A DNA stretch of 64,000 nt from Gaiella sp. (GCA_027493885.1 JAOSJZ010000001.1:744001-808000), one strand, 5' to 3'; positions 19,478-29,557 are shown, numbered from the stretch's first letter. The notes: a model not told the origin generated them from the letters alone. Translations and numbers: made by a program.

Positions 19478-19504
19478 TGGCACTTTCGCGAAGCGAAGGT
19501 GCCA
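19478..19504 (-). terminator. Intercistronic hairpin between atpA and atpG
   Basis: Twelve-base arms with one mismatch around a GAA loop, starting just after the atpA stop codon. Because atpG must still be transcribed, this is more likely an attenuator or mRNA-processing/stability hairpin setting the alpha-to-gamma ratio than a full terminator. Confidence 0.6.
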
Positions 19505-21031
<1,527 letters not shown>

Positions 21032-21059
21032 GGACAGTCTCTCCTTCGGATCGTTCGGG

Positions 21060-21593
21060 TCAGGTTCGGGTTACGAGCTCTCGGCGAAGCCGGTCCAGGC
21101 GGCCGCGCACGCTGGCGTCCACGCGCAGCGAGCCCGCCTGGAGGATCATCCCGCCGACCAGGGCGGGGTCGACCGAGCGGCTCGCCTCGACGGTGCGACC
21201 GGAGGCTTGCTCGATCCGGGCGACGATCGCGCTCGCCTCGTCGTCGCCGAGCTCGTAGGCCGTGGTCAGCTCGACCTTGAGACGGCCCTGCTCGCGGTCG
21301 ACGATCTCCTCGAACTCCTCCGCGATCGTGCGCAGCTGGCCGGCGCGCCCCTTCGAGGCGACGAGGCGGACGAAGTTCCGAACGATCGGGTCGGCGCCGC
21401 TCGTGACCTCCTCGAGCACGCCCGCCTTGGTGCCGGGGTCGAGCTGCGGGTTGACGAGGAACGCCTCGAGCTCGGGCGTCTCCTCGAGCGCCGCCACGAG
21501 CTCCGCGAGCTCCGAGCGCGCGACGTCGACACGGCGCTGCTCGCGCGCGGCCTCGTAGAGAGCGCGCGCGTACATCCGTTGCGCGACGGCCAC
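21060..21593 (-). CDS. atpH: ATP synthase delta subunit
   Basis: A 177-residue delta/OSCP subunit joining the peripheral stalk to F1. It shows the N-terminal six-helix domain ([40 protein letters not shown]) and the C-terminal conserved tail ([20 protein letters not shown], then [13 protein letters not shown]). The start overlies the atpF end almost directly, with a 3-bp gap. Confidence 0.95.
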   Translation of the reverse strand: MAVAQRMYARALYEAAREQRRVDVARSELAELVAALEETPELEAFLVNPQLDPGTKAGVLEEVTSGADPIVRNFVRLVASKGRAGQLRTIAEEFEEIVDREQGRLKVELTTAYELGDDEASAIVARIEQASGRTVEASRSVDPALVGGMILQAGSLRVDASVRGRLDRLRRELVTRT

Positions 21594-21596
21594 GTC

Positions 21597-22139
21597 CTAG
21601 CTCTTCCTGCCCTCGAGCGCCGAGAAGTCGAGCCCCGCAACCGCCTCCTCGACGAGCCGCCGCTGGTCCTCCGCGTCGAGCACCTTCCCGACGACGCGCT
21701 GCGTCGCCTCGACCGTCAGGTCGGCGACCTCGCCCCGGATCTGCCCGATGGCCCGCACGGTCTCGGCGTCGATCTGCTTGCGGGTGTCCTCGAGCCGCCG
21801 CTGTCGCTCGAGCTCCGCCTCCTGCTTCGCCCGCTCGATCTGCGCGTCCGAGACCTTTCGCGCCTCCGCGAGGATCTCGGCCGACTCGGAGCGAGCCTGC
21901 GCGAGGATCGCCCGGTTCTGCTCGAGCAGCTCGCGCGCCTCGGCCCGGGCGTTGTCGGCCTCCTCGACCGCCTGGCGAATGCGGTCGCGGCGGTCGTCGA
22001 TCGTCTTCTGGATCGGGCCGAACGCGTACCTCTTGAGCACGAAGAACGTGATCGCGAACGCGATCAGCGTCCAGATCATCAGTCCCGGAACGACCTTGAT
22101 GAGGTCGTTCGAGGACTCGGCTGCGAGCAGGCCGACCAT
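21597..22139 (-). CDS. atpF: ATP synthase Fo b subunit
   Basis: A 180-residue peripheral-stalk subunit from ATG 22139. One N-terminal membrane helix (GLMIWTLIAFAITFFVLKRY) is followed by a long charged coiled coil (RQAVEEADNARAEARELLEQ; KQEAELERQRRLEDTRKQID). The frame is open 27 codons upstream, but those overlap the atpE end, and MVGLLAAESS is the natural start. Only one b gene is visible, so the stalk should be a homodimer. Confidence 0.95.
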   Translation of the reverse strand: MVGLLAAESSNDLIKVVPGLMIWTLIAFAITFFVLKRYAFGPIQKTIDDRRDRIRQAVEEADNARAEARELLEQNRAILAQARSESAEILAEARKVSDAQIERAKQEAELERQRRLEDTRKQIDAETVRAIGQIRGEVADLTVEATQRVVGKVLDAEDQRRLVEEAVAGLDFSALEGRKS

Positions 22140-22141
22140 GC

Positions 22142-22411
22142 TCAGATGAGGACGTAGGCGAGCAGCCCGCCGATCAGGCCGTAGAAGACGACCGCCTCGG
22201 TGAGGGCGAAGCCGAGCCACTGGATTCCGGTCAGCTCGCCGCGGAGCTCGGGCTGCCGGGCGACCGCCTGGATCATCGAGCCGAAGATGTTGCCGATGCC
22301 GATCCCGGCGCCGAGCGACCCGAGACCGATGCCGAGCGCGAGCGCGATCGCCTTGCCTTGGTCGGCGACGTCGCCGGTGGTCTCGGCGAGGAAGAAGAAC
22401 GAGGACAGCAT
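22142..22411 (-). CDS. atpE: ATP synthase Fo c subunit
   Basis: An 89-residue proteolipid. Two membrane helices with the glycine-rich packing motif (GIGLGSLGAGIGIGNIFGSM), the polar loop RQPEL, and the proton-carrying glutamate in helix 2 (FALTEAVVFYGLIGGLL). The ion site shows E without the extra polar Na+ ligands, so proton coupling is most likely. atpF starts 3 bp after the stop. Confidence 0.97.
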   Translation of the reverse strand: MLSSFFFLAETTGDVADQGKAIALALGIGLGSLGAGIGIGNIFGSMIQAVARQPELRGELTGIQWLGFALTEAVVFYGLIGGLLAYVLI

Positions 22412-22427
22412 GGGTACGGCTCCTCCT

Positions 22428-23322
22428 TTAGTGGTGCTCGGGCTCGATCGCCGAGCCGATGTAGATGGCGGACAGGGCGGCGAAGATGTACGCCTGGATC
22501 GAGACGACGATCACGACCTCGAAGAGGTAGAAGACCGCCGCCGCGGGGACGGCGATGATCGCGAGCAGCAGGTTCCCGATAATGAAGATCAGCCCGAGGA
22601 ACGTGAGGATCAGCATGTGCCCCGCGAGCATGTTGGCGTAGAGACGAACGGAGAGGCTGATCAGGCGCATGAACTGGCCGAGGATCTCGAGCGGGATGAT
22701 GAGCGGGTACATCACCTTCCGGGACGTCCGGGATCCAGCTCTTGAAGTACCTCCAGGCGCCGTTCGCGCGGATGCCCTCGACGTGCGTGAAGACGAAGGT
22801 CATCAGGGCCAGCGCGAGCGTGACCGAGAGCGTGGACGTCGCGGCGAAGAGCGCGAGCGTCGGCAGCTCGACGCCGGCGATCGTGACCTTCTCGTCGGAG
22901 AGGGGCAACGGGATGAACCCGAGCATGTTGATCACCCAGATGAAGATCATCAGGCTCGCGACGTACGGGAACCAGCGACCGATCGCCTTCGTCGGCAGAC
23001 CCTGCTCCGCCACCTGGACCTGCGCGACCTCGTAGACCATCTCGCCCACCGCCTGCCGCCTCGTCGGCCCGGAGCCGACCTTGACGCGCATGAAGACGAT
23101 CCCGATCACGCAGGAGACCAGCGCGCCGAGCAGCAGGTAGGCGACCGCCTTGTTGATCGACATGTCGATCGGGCCGAGGTGGAGCGGGACCCATTCGTGG
23201 AGGGTCCACTCGACGGCGGGGTTGAACTTCTCCTCTTCGCCGCTCGCGTCCTCGGCGGCGAGCGCGACGGCCGGCAGCGCGAGGAAGAGCAGCGTCGAGA
23301 GGGCCCCGAGGCGGCGCGTCAC
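22428..23322 (-). CDS. atpB: ATP synthase Fo a subunit, interrupted by a one-base shift
   Basis: Starts at GTG 23322, overlapping atpI (GTGA). The first frame encodes a possible leader, the first helices (AVAYLLLGALVSCVIGIVFM; FPYVASLMIFIWVINMLGFI) and reaches FKSWIPDVP. The reading then moves to another frame near 22713, continuing VMYPLIIPLEILGQFMRLIS with the essential arginine in LSVRLYANMLAGHML and the last helices to IEPEHH. Removing one G from CCGGAAGG gives an uninterrupted product of about 297 residues. The gene is essential in this operon, so a sequence error is the likely cause. Confidence 0.93.
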
Positions 23323-23714
23323 GCCCGCGCCTCCTGGCCGAAGTACTCGACGAGCGAGACGGCGAGCTCGACCGTGAAGGCGAGCGCGTAGACCACGGCG
23401 GCGGCCAGACCGACCCGCTCGTCCGCGACCGTGACCGCGACGAGGGGGATCCCGATCGCCATCGCCCTGAAGCTCGTGCCGATGCCCCGCATGCCTGCGG
23501 CGGCGAGGTTACCCGTGCCGAGCGGAAGCCGCGTCAGAAGGAGCGCGAAGAGCTCTGCCGCCACCCAGAGCGTGGCGGCCAGCAGCCAGCCCCGAAGCGG
23601 CCAGCCGGCGGCGACGAACACCGGGAGCGCGAGCACGACCACGCCCGTGCCCGCGAGCGCGGGGACGAGGCGCCCGGGCATCGGGCGCGGCGTCTCGAAC
23701 ACCCTCGCGCTCAC
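23319..23714 (-). CDS. Four-helix membrane protein at the atpI position
   Basis: About 131 residues from GTG 23714, overlapping the upstream stop (GTGA) and the atpB start. Four hydrophobic segments (LVPALAGTGVVVLALPVFVA; WLLAATLWVAAELFALLL; an amphipathic FRAMAIGIPLVAVTV; GLAAAVVYALAFTVELAVSL). Its place directly upstream of atpB and its size match AtpI/subunit I, which helps assemble the c-ring or supplies Mg2+ to it. Sequence identity to AtpI is not obvious, so the call rests on position and topology. Confidence 0.75.
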   Translation of the reverse strand: MSARVFETPRPMPGRLVPALAGTGVVVLALPVFVAAGWPLRGWLLAATLWVAAELFALLLTRLPLGTGNLAAAGMRGIGTSFRAMAIGIPLVAVTVADERVGLAAAVVYALAFTVELAVSLVEYFGQEARA

Positions 23715-23917
23715 GACCCGGTGCGCGTGTACACGCCGTAGACGACCGCGACCGCGAGCGGGATGCCGACGATCGCGCCGATGAGGAGCCCGATCCCGGC
23801 GTCTCCGAACAGCCAGCCGAGAACCGCGCCGACAGCCATGCAGAGGCCCGTCGTCCCGAGCAAGAGGCCGGAGGCGGTCGCAAGCGAGTGCGGCGAGGAC
23901 GGGGCGGCGGCGGCCAT
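23711..23917 (-). CDS. atpZ: AtpZ/AtpI-family small membrane protein
   Basis: A 68-residue protein with two helices (SGLLLGTTGLCMAVGAVLGW and LLIGAIVGIPLAVAVVYGVY) separated by the short FGDAGIG turn, the usual AtpZ pattern. It is the first gene of the ATP synthase operon and is coupled to the next by a 4-base overlap. AtpZ is linked to c-ring assembly and Ca2+/Mg2+ entry in some bacteria. Confidence 0.8.
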   Translation of the reverse strand: MAAAAPSSPHSLATASGLLLGTTGLCMAVGAVLGWLFGDAGIGLLIGAIVGIPLAVAVVYGVYTRTGS

Positions 23918-23997
23918 CGGGACCGGAGCATATCAACCGGCTTGTGACAGCCTTATTCGGCTCGGTAGAGCGGAATGGGACTAAGTTAGTGGCAGCG
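23918..23997. promoter_or_regulatory. Divergent promoter region of the atp operon and the hydrolase gene
   Basis: An 80-base, comparatively AT-rich spacer between two divergent genes. On the minus strand TATGCT (about 23929-23934) precedes the atpZ start by 11 bases. On the plus strand TTGTGA (23942) and TAGAGC (23966) are spaced 18 bases apart ahead of the hydrolase. Both are plausible but weak matches. Confidence 0.4.
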
Positions 23998-24728
23998 GTG
24001 GAGCGCATCGTCCTCGTCCACGGGAGCGTCGTCGGCGGCCGCGCCACTTGGCGCGAGCAGCGCCGCACGATCACGGGTGGGGTCGACCTCGTCGTGCTGG
24101 AGCGCCCGGGCTTCCCACCGGGCCCTCTGGAAGACGTCGACTTCGAGCGCCATGCCGGCTGGGTCGCGGAGCGCCTCGCGGCAGGCGACCACCTCGTCGG
24201 GCACTCCTACGGCGGCGTCGTGTGCCTGCTTGCGGCAGCGCTTGGGCCCGAGGAGGCCCGCCTGGCGTCGCTCACGGTGATCGAGCCGCCGTGCACCAGC
24301 GTCGCACCGGACGACCCCGAGGTCGCGGCGCTCGCCCGCAGCGGCGCCGAGCTGTACGCACAGGGCCACACGATGGAGCCCGAGGCGTTCCTCCGGCTGT
24401 TCCTCGACGCCGTCGGCTCCGACTGGGACCCGCCGTCCCCCTCCCGCCGCCGCTCGCGCAGGGCGTCCAGGCTCTGAGGCGCGAGCGCGGGCCGTGGGAG
24501 GCAGAGATCCCGCTCGCCGAGCTCGCAGCCCTGCGCCTGCCGACCCTCGTCGTCTCGGGTGCGCACCACCCGGCGTACGAGGCGATCTGCGACGCCCTCG
24601 AGCGGGCGCTCCACGCCGAGCGGGTCGTGATCGGAGGCCACGGACACAACCCTCAGCTCTCGCCGGCATTCACCGAGGCGCTGCTCGACTTCGTCGCGCA
24701 CGCTGCCCTTCGCTCTCCGCGGGAATAG
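23998..24728 (+). CDS. Alpha/beta hydrolase, interrupted by a one-base shift
   Basis: From GTG 23998: VERIVLVHGSVVGGRATWRE, with the oxyanion-hole HG motif, then the nucleophile elbow GHSYGG near residue 64, in the first frame to about 24435. The second frame carries LAQGVQALRRERGPWEAEIP, LRLPTLVVSGAHHPAYEAIC and the catalytic-histidine segment VVIGGHGHNPQLSPAFTEAL. One C is missing from the run at about 24436-24440. The full product would be about 243 residues with a complete catalytic set. Substrate unknown; it resembles small esterase-like proteins. Confidence 0.85.
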
Positions 24729-24751
24729 GACGCGCCACGCCGCAACTCGCC

Positions 24752-24776
24752 GGTGTCCGACTTGGAGTCGGACACC
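24752..24776. terminator. Bidirectional hairpin terminator between convergent genes
   Basis: Perfect 11-base arms (GGTGTCCGACT / AGTCGGACACC) with a TGG loop, lying between the hydrolase end on the plus strand and the beta-propeller gene end on the minus strand. It shares the GGTGTC..GACACC theme with the repeats at 62631-62730. Confidence 0.75.
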
Positions 24777-24790
24777 TTCCGTCTGCAGGG

Positions 24791-25726
24791 TCAGCGGGGG
24801 AACGCCGCCCCGTAGAGGCCCAAGCCCTGGACCCCAGCGTAGATCCGTTCGGATGCGGGGTCCAGCCAGACCGTGCGCGCGCCGGCGGGAGGGTCGAGGA
24901 GCGCGACCCGGGTCCAGGAGCGCCCGGCGTCGTCGCTGCGGGAGAGCACCCACCCGGTCGACACGGCCCAGAGTCGGCCCTGCCGGCGCGGGTCCAGTGC
25001 GTAGTGCGCGACCCCGCCCGGCGGGCGACCCGTCGGACGCCACGAGGCGCCCGCGTTGTCGCTACGGAGCAGGGCACCGTCGTGTCCACCGCCCACGTAG
25101 ATCCGCGCGGGGCTCAGCGGATCGACGGTTAGCCCCCCGAGCAGGCCACCGGTCGCGTTCGTGAGCTTCCAGGTCGAGCCGCCGTCGACGCTCTTCAGCA
25201 CCGCTTCCCCGTAACGCGCTTCCGGCCCCTTGGCGGGCTCGAGATTGGCGTACACCGCGGCGTAGACGAGCGCCGGGTTTCGGGGGTCGACCGCGAACTG
25301 GGGGTACTTGGTGTCGGTCAGCGGCCCGGTGTCGATGCGTCGCCAGGTCCGTCCGCCGTCGAGCGAGCGATAGACCGTCCCGCTGGGATCGACCGCCATC
25401 GCCACCACCTGCGCGCCGAAGCCGTCGAGCCGCTGCCAGCTGCGGCCACCGTCGGTCGTGCGGTACACGTGGTCGTCGGTCGCCACGTTGCCCGCGTCGA
25501 CCGCGAGCGCACGGAGCCACGTTCCGGCGTCCCTGTGCTGCTGCTGCCACGTAGGCCCGCTGCCGGTCGACAGCGTCCCGCGCTCGCTCCACGTGCGACC
25601 GTCGTCGGCCGACCGGAAGACCCGTGCCTCGTCTCTGGCCGCGAACGCGTACAAGACGAGGGAGGTCGCGGAGACGCCCAGAGCGGCCAGCCGCGCCGCC
25701 CCGAACGGTCCCGGGCGCCGCCACAC
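24791..25726 (-). CDS. Membrane-anchored or secreted beta-propeller protein (BNR/Ycf48-like repeats)
   Basis: About 311 residues from GTG 25726. A short N-terminal hydrophobic segment (LAALGVSATSLVLYAFAA) precedes repeated blades of the sialidase/Ycf48 type, each with a Ser/Thr-x-Asp-x-Gly-x-Thr-Trp box: RSADDGRTWSERG, RTTDGGRSWQRL, RSLDGGRTWRRI, KSVDGGSTWKLT, RSDNAGASWRPT, RSDDAGRSWTRV. No glycosidase active-site residues are evident, so it is likelier a structural or binding propeller outside the cell. The frame is open further upstream but overlaps the next gene. Confidence 0.8.
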   Translation of the reverse strand: MWRRPGPFGAARLAALGVSATSLVLYAFAARDEARVFRSADDGRTWSERGTLSTGSGPTWQQQHRDAGTWLRALAVDAGNVATDDHVYRTTDGGRSWQRLDGFGAQVVAMAVDPSGTVYRSLDGGRTWRRIDTGPLTDTKYPQFAVDPRNPALVYAAVYANLEPAKGPEARYGEAVLKSVDGGSTWKLTNATGGLLGGLTVDPLSPARIYVGGGHDGALLRSDNAGASWRPTGRPPGGVAHYALDPRRQGRLWAVSTGWVLSRSDDAGRSWTRVALLDPPAGARTVWLDPASERIYAGVQGLGLYGAAFPR

Positions 25727-25797
25727 CGGCGGCTGCGCACCCTGTTCGGCGGGCGATCCTGATCCCTCCCCTACGCGACGATCTCGGCCACCCCCCG

Positions 25798-26958
25798 TCA
25801 GCCGGCGGCCGGAACCGTGACGCGAACCTGCTCGGCGTAGATCTCCTCGAGGCTCGCGCCCTCGGCGTGCCGCGCGATCTGCCGCTCGGCCGCGTTCTGC
25901 TCGGGGAGGCGGAGCCACGGCGCCGCGCCGATCTCCTCGGCGACCGGCAGCACCCACTCGAGGAGCCGCTCGACCCGCGCCCGCGCGGGGAGCACGTCCC
26001 CGCGCTCGAGGTCGATCAGCTCGCCGGAGAGCCCGTTCCGGATCGCGCGCCAGGTGTTCTCCTCGATCAGGCGGTGCGGCTGCTCCGGCAGCGGCTCGCC
26101 CTCGTCGAGCGCCCTCGCGCAGCGGGCGGTGAGCGAGACCATGAGCGCGGTCAGCGACTGCGCCTCCCGGAGCTCGGGCTGGGCGTCGCAGAAGCGCAGC
26201 TCGACCGTCGGGAACGAGAGGTGCGGGCGGACGCTCCACCAGAGCTGCGCGGGGTCGTCGATCGAGCCGGTGCGGTAGAGGAAGCCGACGTAGTCCGCGT
26301 ACTCGCGCCAGGAGCCGAAGGCATCGGGGACGCCGCAACGGGGGAAGAAGCGGGTGAAGACCTGGGTACGGGCCGAGTGGAGGCCCGTGTCGACGCCCTC
26401 GTGGAACGGCGAGCTCGCCGACACCGCGAGCAGCTCGGGGAGCCAGTTGCGCAGGGCCGACGCGACCCGGACGGCCCGGTCGGCGCCCCGGATCGCGACG
26501 TGCGTATGGACGCCGAACGTGTTGTTGCGCCAGACGACGTAGCGCAGGATCTCGTCGTTGCGCCGGTAGTGCGGCGTGTCGATGATGCGCTGGTCGCGCC
26601 AACTCGACCACGGGTGCGTCCCCGTCGCCCCGAGCGCGAGCCCGAGCGGCTCGACGAGCGCGGCTAGCTCGGCCCGGCGCTCGGCAAGGGCCTCCGGGAC
26701 GCCCGCGAACGACGCCTGGCGCCCGGTCTTGACCTCGACCTCCGACGCGATCAGCTCGCCCACGAGGTTCGGCTCGAGCGACGTGCCGCGCGCAGCGGCC
26801 TGGACGTCCTCGAATCGGTTGACGAGGTCGAGCGTCTCGGGGTCGAGGAGCGCGAACTCCTCCTCCACCGAGGTCGTGAAGTCCTCCGCCGCCTCGAAGC
26901 GCTCGTACGCCTCCTCGAGGATGCGCTGGTACGGCTTGCCACCCGTCGACTCGCCCAT
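25798..26958 (-). CDS. Carboxylate-amine ligase, glutamate-cysteine ligase family 2 (YbdK type)
   Basis: A 386-residue GCS2 protein. Family motifs are SVEEEFALLDPETLDLV (substrate/metal glutamates), LALGATGTHPWSSW, FGVHTHVAIRGADRAVRV, SASSPFHEGVDTGLHSARTQ and WSVRPHLSFPTVELRFCDAQ. Members make gamma-glutamyl compounds from glutamate and an amine or cysteine using ATP. The exact substrate cannot be read from sequence; actinobacteria use relatives in mycothiol-independent or ergothioneine-type pathways. Confidence 0.93.
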   Translation of the reverse strand: MGESTGGKPYQRILEEAYERFEAAEDFTTSVEEEFALLDPETLDLVNRFEDVQAAARGTSLEPNLVGELIASEVEVKTGRQASFAGVPEALAERRAELAALVEPLGLALGATGTHPWSSWRDQRIIDTPHYRRNDEILRYVVWRNNTFGVHTHVAIRGADRAVRVASALRNWLPELLAVSASSPFHEGVDTGLHSARTQVFTRFFPRCGVPDAFGSWREYADYVGFLYRTGSIDDPAQLWWSVRPHLSFPTVELRFCDAQPELREAQSLTALMVSLTARCARALDEGEPLPEQPHRLIEENTWRAIRNGLSGELIDLERGDVLPARARVERLLEWVLPVAEEIGAAPWLRLPEQNAAERQIARHAEGASLEEIYAEQVRVTVPAAG

Positions 26959-27060
26959 GAAGCGGGAAGGCTAGACGACACTTCCCTTCCTATAGCGACG
27001 CGCGCGCACCGGGCGGGGACGTCGCACGATTCCCGCCCTCCCCACGCGCCCGGCGATCCC

Positions 27061-27087
27061 GGCCGAGTGACACAGTGTCACTTGGCC
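27061..27087 (-). terminator. Hairpin holding the glycosyltransferase stop codon
   Basis: Perfect 8-base arms around one base (27066-27082), extended by flanking GGCC pairs to about 13 bp with one mismatch. The stop TGA at 27078-27080 lies inside the stem. Confidence 0.65.
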
Positions 27088-28328
27088 AGGTCGAGCAGCC
27101 GCCGCGCGATCCCGGCCCAGCTCCAGCGTTCCTCGGTCACGCGCCGCACGGTCGCGCGCATGAGCGTGCGGTCGGGCGCCGGCAGGGCGAGCAGGGTCAC
27201 CAGCCTGTCGTGCAGGGCGTCAGCGTCACCCGTCGGGAACGAGACGAGCGGCGCGAGGGCCGGCGGGAGCGCCGCCTCGAGCCCCGCTGCGACCTCGGCG
27301 AGCCCGGAGTGCCGCGCGACCACGGGTGGGCAGCCGGCGGCCGCCGCCTCCGCGGCGACCATCCCGAACGCCTCCGGGAAGACGGACGGGACGACGCAGG
27401 CGTCCGCCAGCGCGAGCAGGTGGCGGAGGTGCCGGTGCTCGAGCGGGCCGGTGAACAGCGCGCGCACCCGGGACGACGAGGCGAGCGCCTCGAGCGTCGG
27501 GCGCTCCGGCCCGAAGCCGACGACGACGAGCTGGACGTCGAGGCCGCGAAGCGCGTCGAGCAGCACGTGGACGCCCTTCTGCTCGATCAGCTTGCCGAAG
27601 TAGACGACGGTCGGGACGTCGCCAGTGAGGAATGCCCCGAGTCGCGCCGCGTTGCCCTCGTCCGGCAGCCGCTCCTCGCGGTTGCCCGGGTTCGGCGGGT
27701 CGTGCCGCGCCTCGTCGAGCAGGGCGGCGAGCGCCGGCCCGCGCGCTTCGGGACGCCACAGCTCGACGTCGACCCCGGGCGGGACCTCGTGCACGCGGGG
27801 CACCGGGCCGCAGACCTCGGTCAGGACGTCGCGGATGTGCGCCGAGCCGACGAACGTCGCGCGCGCGCCGGCGAGCGCCTCCGCGCCCCACGCGCCGAGA
27901 TCGGGCCGCCCGCGCATCGCGTACTCGAGCTCCGAGCCGTGCGCCTTGACGGCGAACGGCGCGCCCACGGCCGCTCCGACGGGGCCGCCGAGCAGGACGT
28001 GGTTCGTGAAGGCGAGGTCGGCGGGGAGCAGCTCGCGCACCGCGCGCGCGTTCGCCTCGACCCAGTGCTCGAGCTCCTCCCGGGTGCAGTCCGGCACGCG
28101 CCGCACGTCGTAGCCCTCGTAGCGATCGATCACGAACACGGGCAGGAAGCCGCCGACGTCGGGACGCACGGTGGCGGCGTCGCCGAGGTCGTAGTCCTCC
28201 GGCCGCGGCTCCTGGCTGAGCACCGTCACGTCGTGGCCGGCGAGCGACCATTCGCGCGCGAGCTGGCGGGTGTAGACGTTCGAGCCGGTCCCGCCGAGGA
28301 GGTACCCGTGCCAGAGCAGGATCCGCAT
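27078..28328 (-). CDS. GT4-family glycosyltransferase
   Basis: A 416-residue GT-B glycosyltransferase. The N-terminal domain opens MRILLWHGYLLGGTGSNVYT, with the glycine-rich donor-loop pattern. The C-terminal domain shows VVYFGKLIEQKGVHVLLDAL, QLVVVGFGPERPTLEAL and the retaining-GT signature SVFPEAFGMVAAEAAAAGCP (E-x7-E). Likely adds a sugar from a nucleotide sugar to a small molecule, lipid or polysaccharide in the cytoplasm. Not grouped with other sugar genes. Confidence 0.93.
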   Translation of the reverse strand: MRILLWHGYLLGGTGSNVYTRQLAREWSLAGHDVTVLSQEPRPEDYDLGDAATVRPDVGGFLPVFVIDRYEGYDVRRVPDCTREELEHWVEANARAVRELLPADLAFTNHVLLGGPVGAAVGAPFAVKAHGSELEYAMRGRPDLGAWGAEALAGARATFVGSAHIRDVLTEVCGPVPRVHEVPPGVDVELWRPEARGPALAALLDEARHDPPNPGNREERLPDEGNAARLGAFLTGDVPTVVYFGKLIEQKGVHVLLDALRGLDVQLVVVGFGPERPTLEALASSSRVRALFTGPLEHRHLRHLLALADACVVPSVFPEAFGMVAAEAAAAGCPPVVARHSGLAEVAAGLEAALPPALAPLVSFPTGDADALHDRLVTLLALPAPDRTLMRATVRRVTEERWSWAGIARRLLDLAK

Positions 28329-28340
28329 GCGCGGATCTGC

Positions 28341-28988
28341 CTATGCTCCCGACGCGAGCGGTCGAAACGCGTCGACGATCGCGCGGGCTCTCTCGACGCC
28401 GATCCCGGGGACCTCGAGGAGCTCGTCTTGGCTCGCGATCGCGATCGCGGTGAGCGACCCGAACCGCTCGAGCAGGGCACGCGCCGTGACGGTCGAGATT
28501 CCCGGCACCGCGGTGAGCATCGCCTCGGGCACCACCTCAGCCTGGATCGTCGCGCGGGGAACGAGCTGCGGCAGCGCGGGCGCAGGCGCCTCGCGCTGGC
28601 AGCGAACCGCGAGCCGGTGGAGCCACCGAGCGGTGTCGGCCCGGTCGTCGGAGCGCAGCAGCGCGACGCCTTGGTCGATAACGGCGAGACACGCGCCGCG
28701 GATCGCGTTCGGATGGAGGCCGCGGTGGCCGCCGTCGATGCTCCGACCTTCCACGAGCAGGTACGGAAACGGGCAGGCCGCACGGAGCTTCGCGAGCTGC
28801 GCCCAGAGATGTCCCCGCCGTACCGCGCTGTGCAGGTCGAGCACGGCCTTTCGCTCGACGATCGTGTCGTCACCGAGCACGTAGTCGCCAGCCGCAAGCG
28901 ACATCACCTCGATCTCGGCCCCGAGCTCCGCGAGCAGCTCGGGGATCCCGCTCCGCCGCTCCTGGACGTCGACGAGGATGCGCACCAC
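28341..28988 (-). CDS. ERCC4-type nuclease with helix-hairpin-helix domain
   Basis: About 215 residues from GTG 28988 (or 28985): VRILVDVQERRSGIPELLAE starts the ERCC4/XPF nuclease fold, with the catalytic ERKxxxD motif in TIVERKAVLDLHSAV near residue 50 and PYLLVEGRSI after it. The C-terminus has two HhH motifs (LTAVPGISTVTARALLERFG; LLEVPGIGVERARAIVDAF). This is the domain order of archaeal/eukaryotic XPF-type structure-specific nucleases without the helicase. The frame stays open through the GC-rich repeats upstream, but the conserved domain starts here. Confidence 0.88.
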   Translation of the reverse strand: MVRILVDVQERRSGIPELLAELGAEIEVMSLAAGDYVLGDDTIVERKAVLDLHSAVRRGHLWAQLAKLRAACPFPYLLVEGRSIDGGHRGLHPNAIRGACLAVIDQGVALLRSDDRADTARWLHRLAVRCQREAPAPALPQLVPRATIQAEVVPEAMLTAVPGISTVTARALLERFGSLTAIAIASQDELLEVPGIGVERARAIVDAFRPLASGA

Positions 28989-29026
28989 GACGCCACGATA
29001 CGCCCCTGCCCCGCGGCGCCGGCTCA

Positions 29027-29519
29027 GGCCGCGCGAAGCGGCCCCGTGCCCCCGGGCCGCGCCAGCGGCCAGCTCCGCGAAGCGGAGCCCAGGGCACCAG
29101 AGAGACAGCCGGCCGCGAAGCGGCCCCGTGCCCCCGGGCCGCGCCAGCGGCCCAGCTCCGCGAAGCGGAGCCCAGGGCACCAGGCCGCGAAGCGGCCCCG
29201 TGCCCCCGCGCCGCGCCAGCGGCCCAGCTCCGCGAAGCGGAGCCCAGGGCACCAGGCCGCGAAGCGGCCCCGTGCCCCCGCGCCGCGCCAGCGGCCCAGC
29301 TCCGCGAAGCGGAGCCCAGGGCACCAGAGAGACAGCCGGCCGCGAAGCGGCCCCGTGCCCCCGGGCCGCGCCAGCGGCCCAGCTCCGCGAAGCGGAGCCC
29401 AGGGCACCAGAGAGACAGCCGGCCGCGTCGCGGCCCCGTGCCCCCGCGCCGCGCCAGCGGCCCAGCTCCGCGAAGCGGAGCCCAGGGCACCAGAGAGACA
29501 GCCGGCCGCGAAGCGGCCG
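29027..29519. repeat. Tandem array of six GC-rich double-hairpin units plus a half unit
   Basis: Units begin at 29027, 29111, 29183, 29255, 29338, 29421 and (half) 29504, giving spacings of 84, 72, 72, 83, 83 and 83. Each unit has hairpin A (GGCCGCGAAGCGGCC), a C-rich spacer, hairpin B (CTCCGCGAAGCGGAG) and the conserved end CCCAGGGCACCAG; the longer units add AGAGACAGCC. Units are nearly identical. The array fills the space between the ERCC4 nuclease gene and rex and holds no credible gene, although it is open as Ala/Arg/Gly-rich frames on both strands. Confidence 0.9.
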
Positions 29520-29530
29520 TCCGTTTCCTA

Positions 29531-29557
29531 TCACGTAGCGCCGGAGGCGCTACGTGA
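29531..29557 (-). terminator. Hairpin holding the rex stop codon
   Basis: Perfect 12-base arms (left arm TCACGTAGCGCC) with a GGA loop. The rex stop TAG at 29550-29552 lies inside the stem. The repeat array begins right behind it. Confidence 0.7.

Noticed and set aside
29027..29519. CRISPR array
   Set aside because: Units are back-to-back with no unique spacers, each unit is itself two hairpins, and no cas genes are near.
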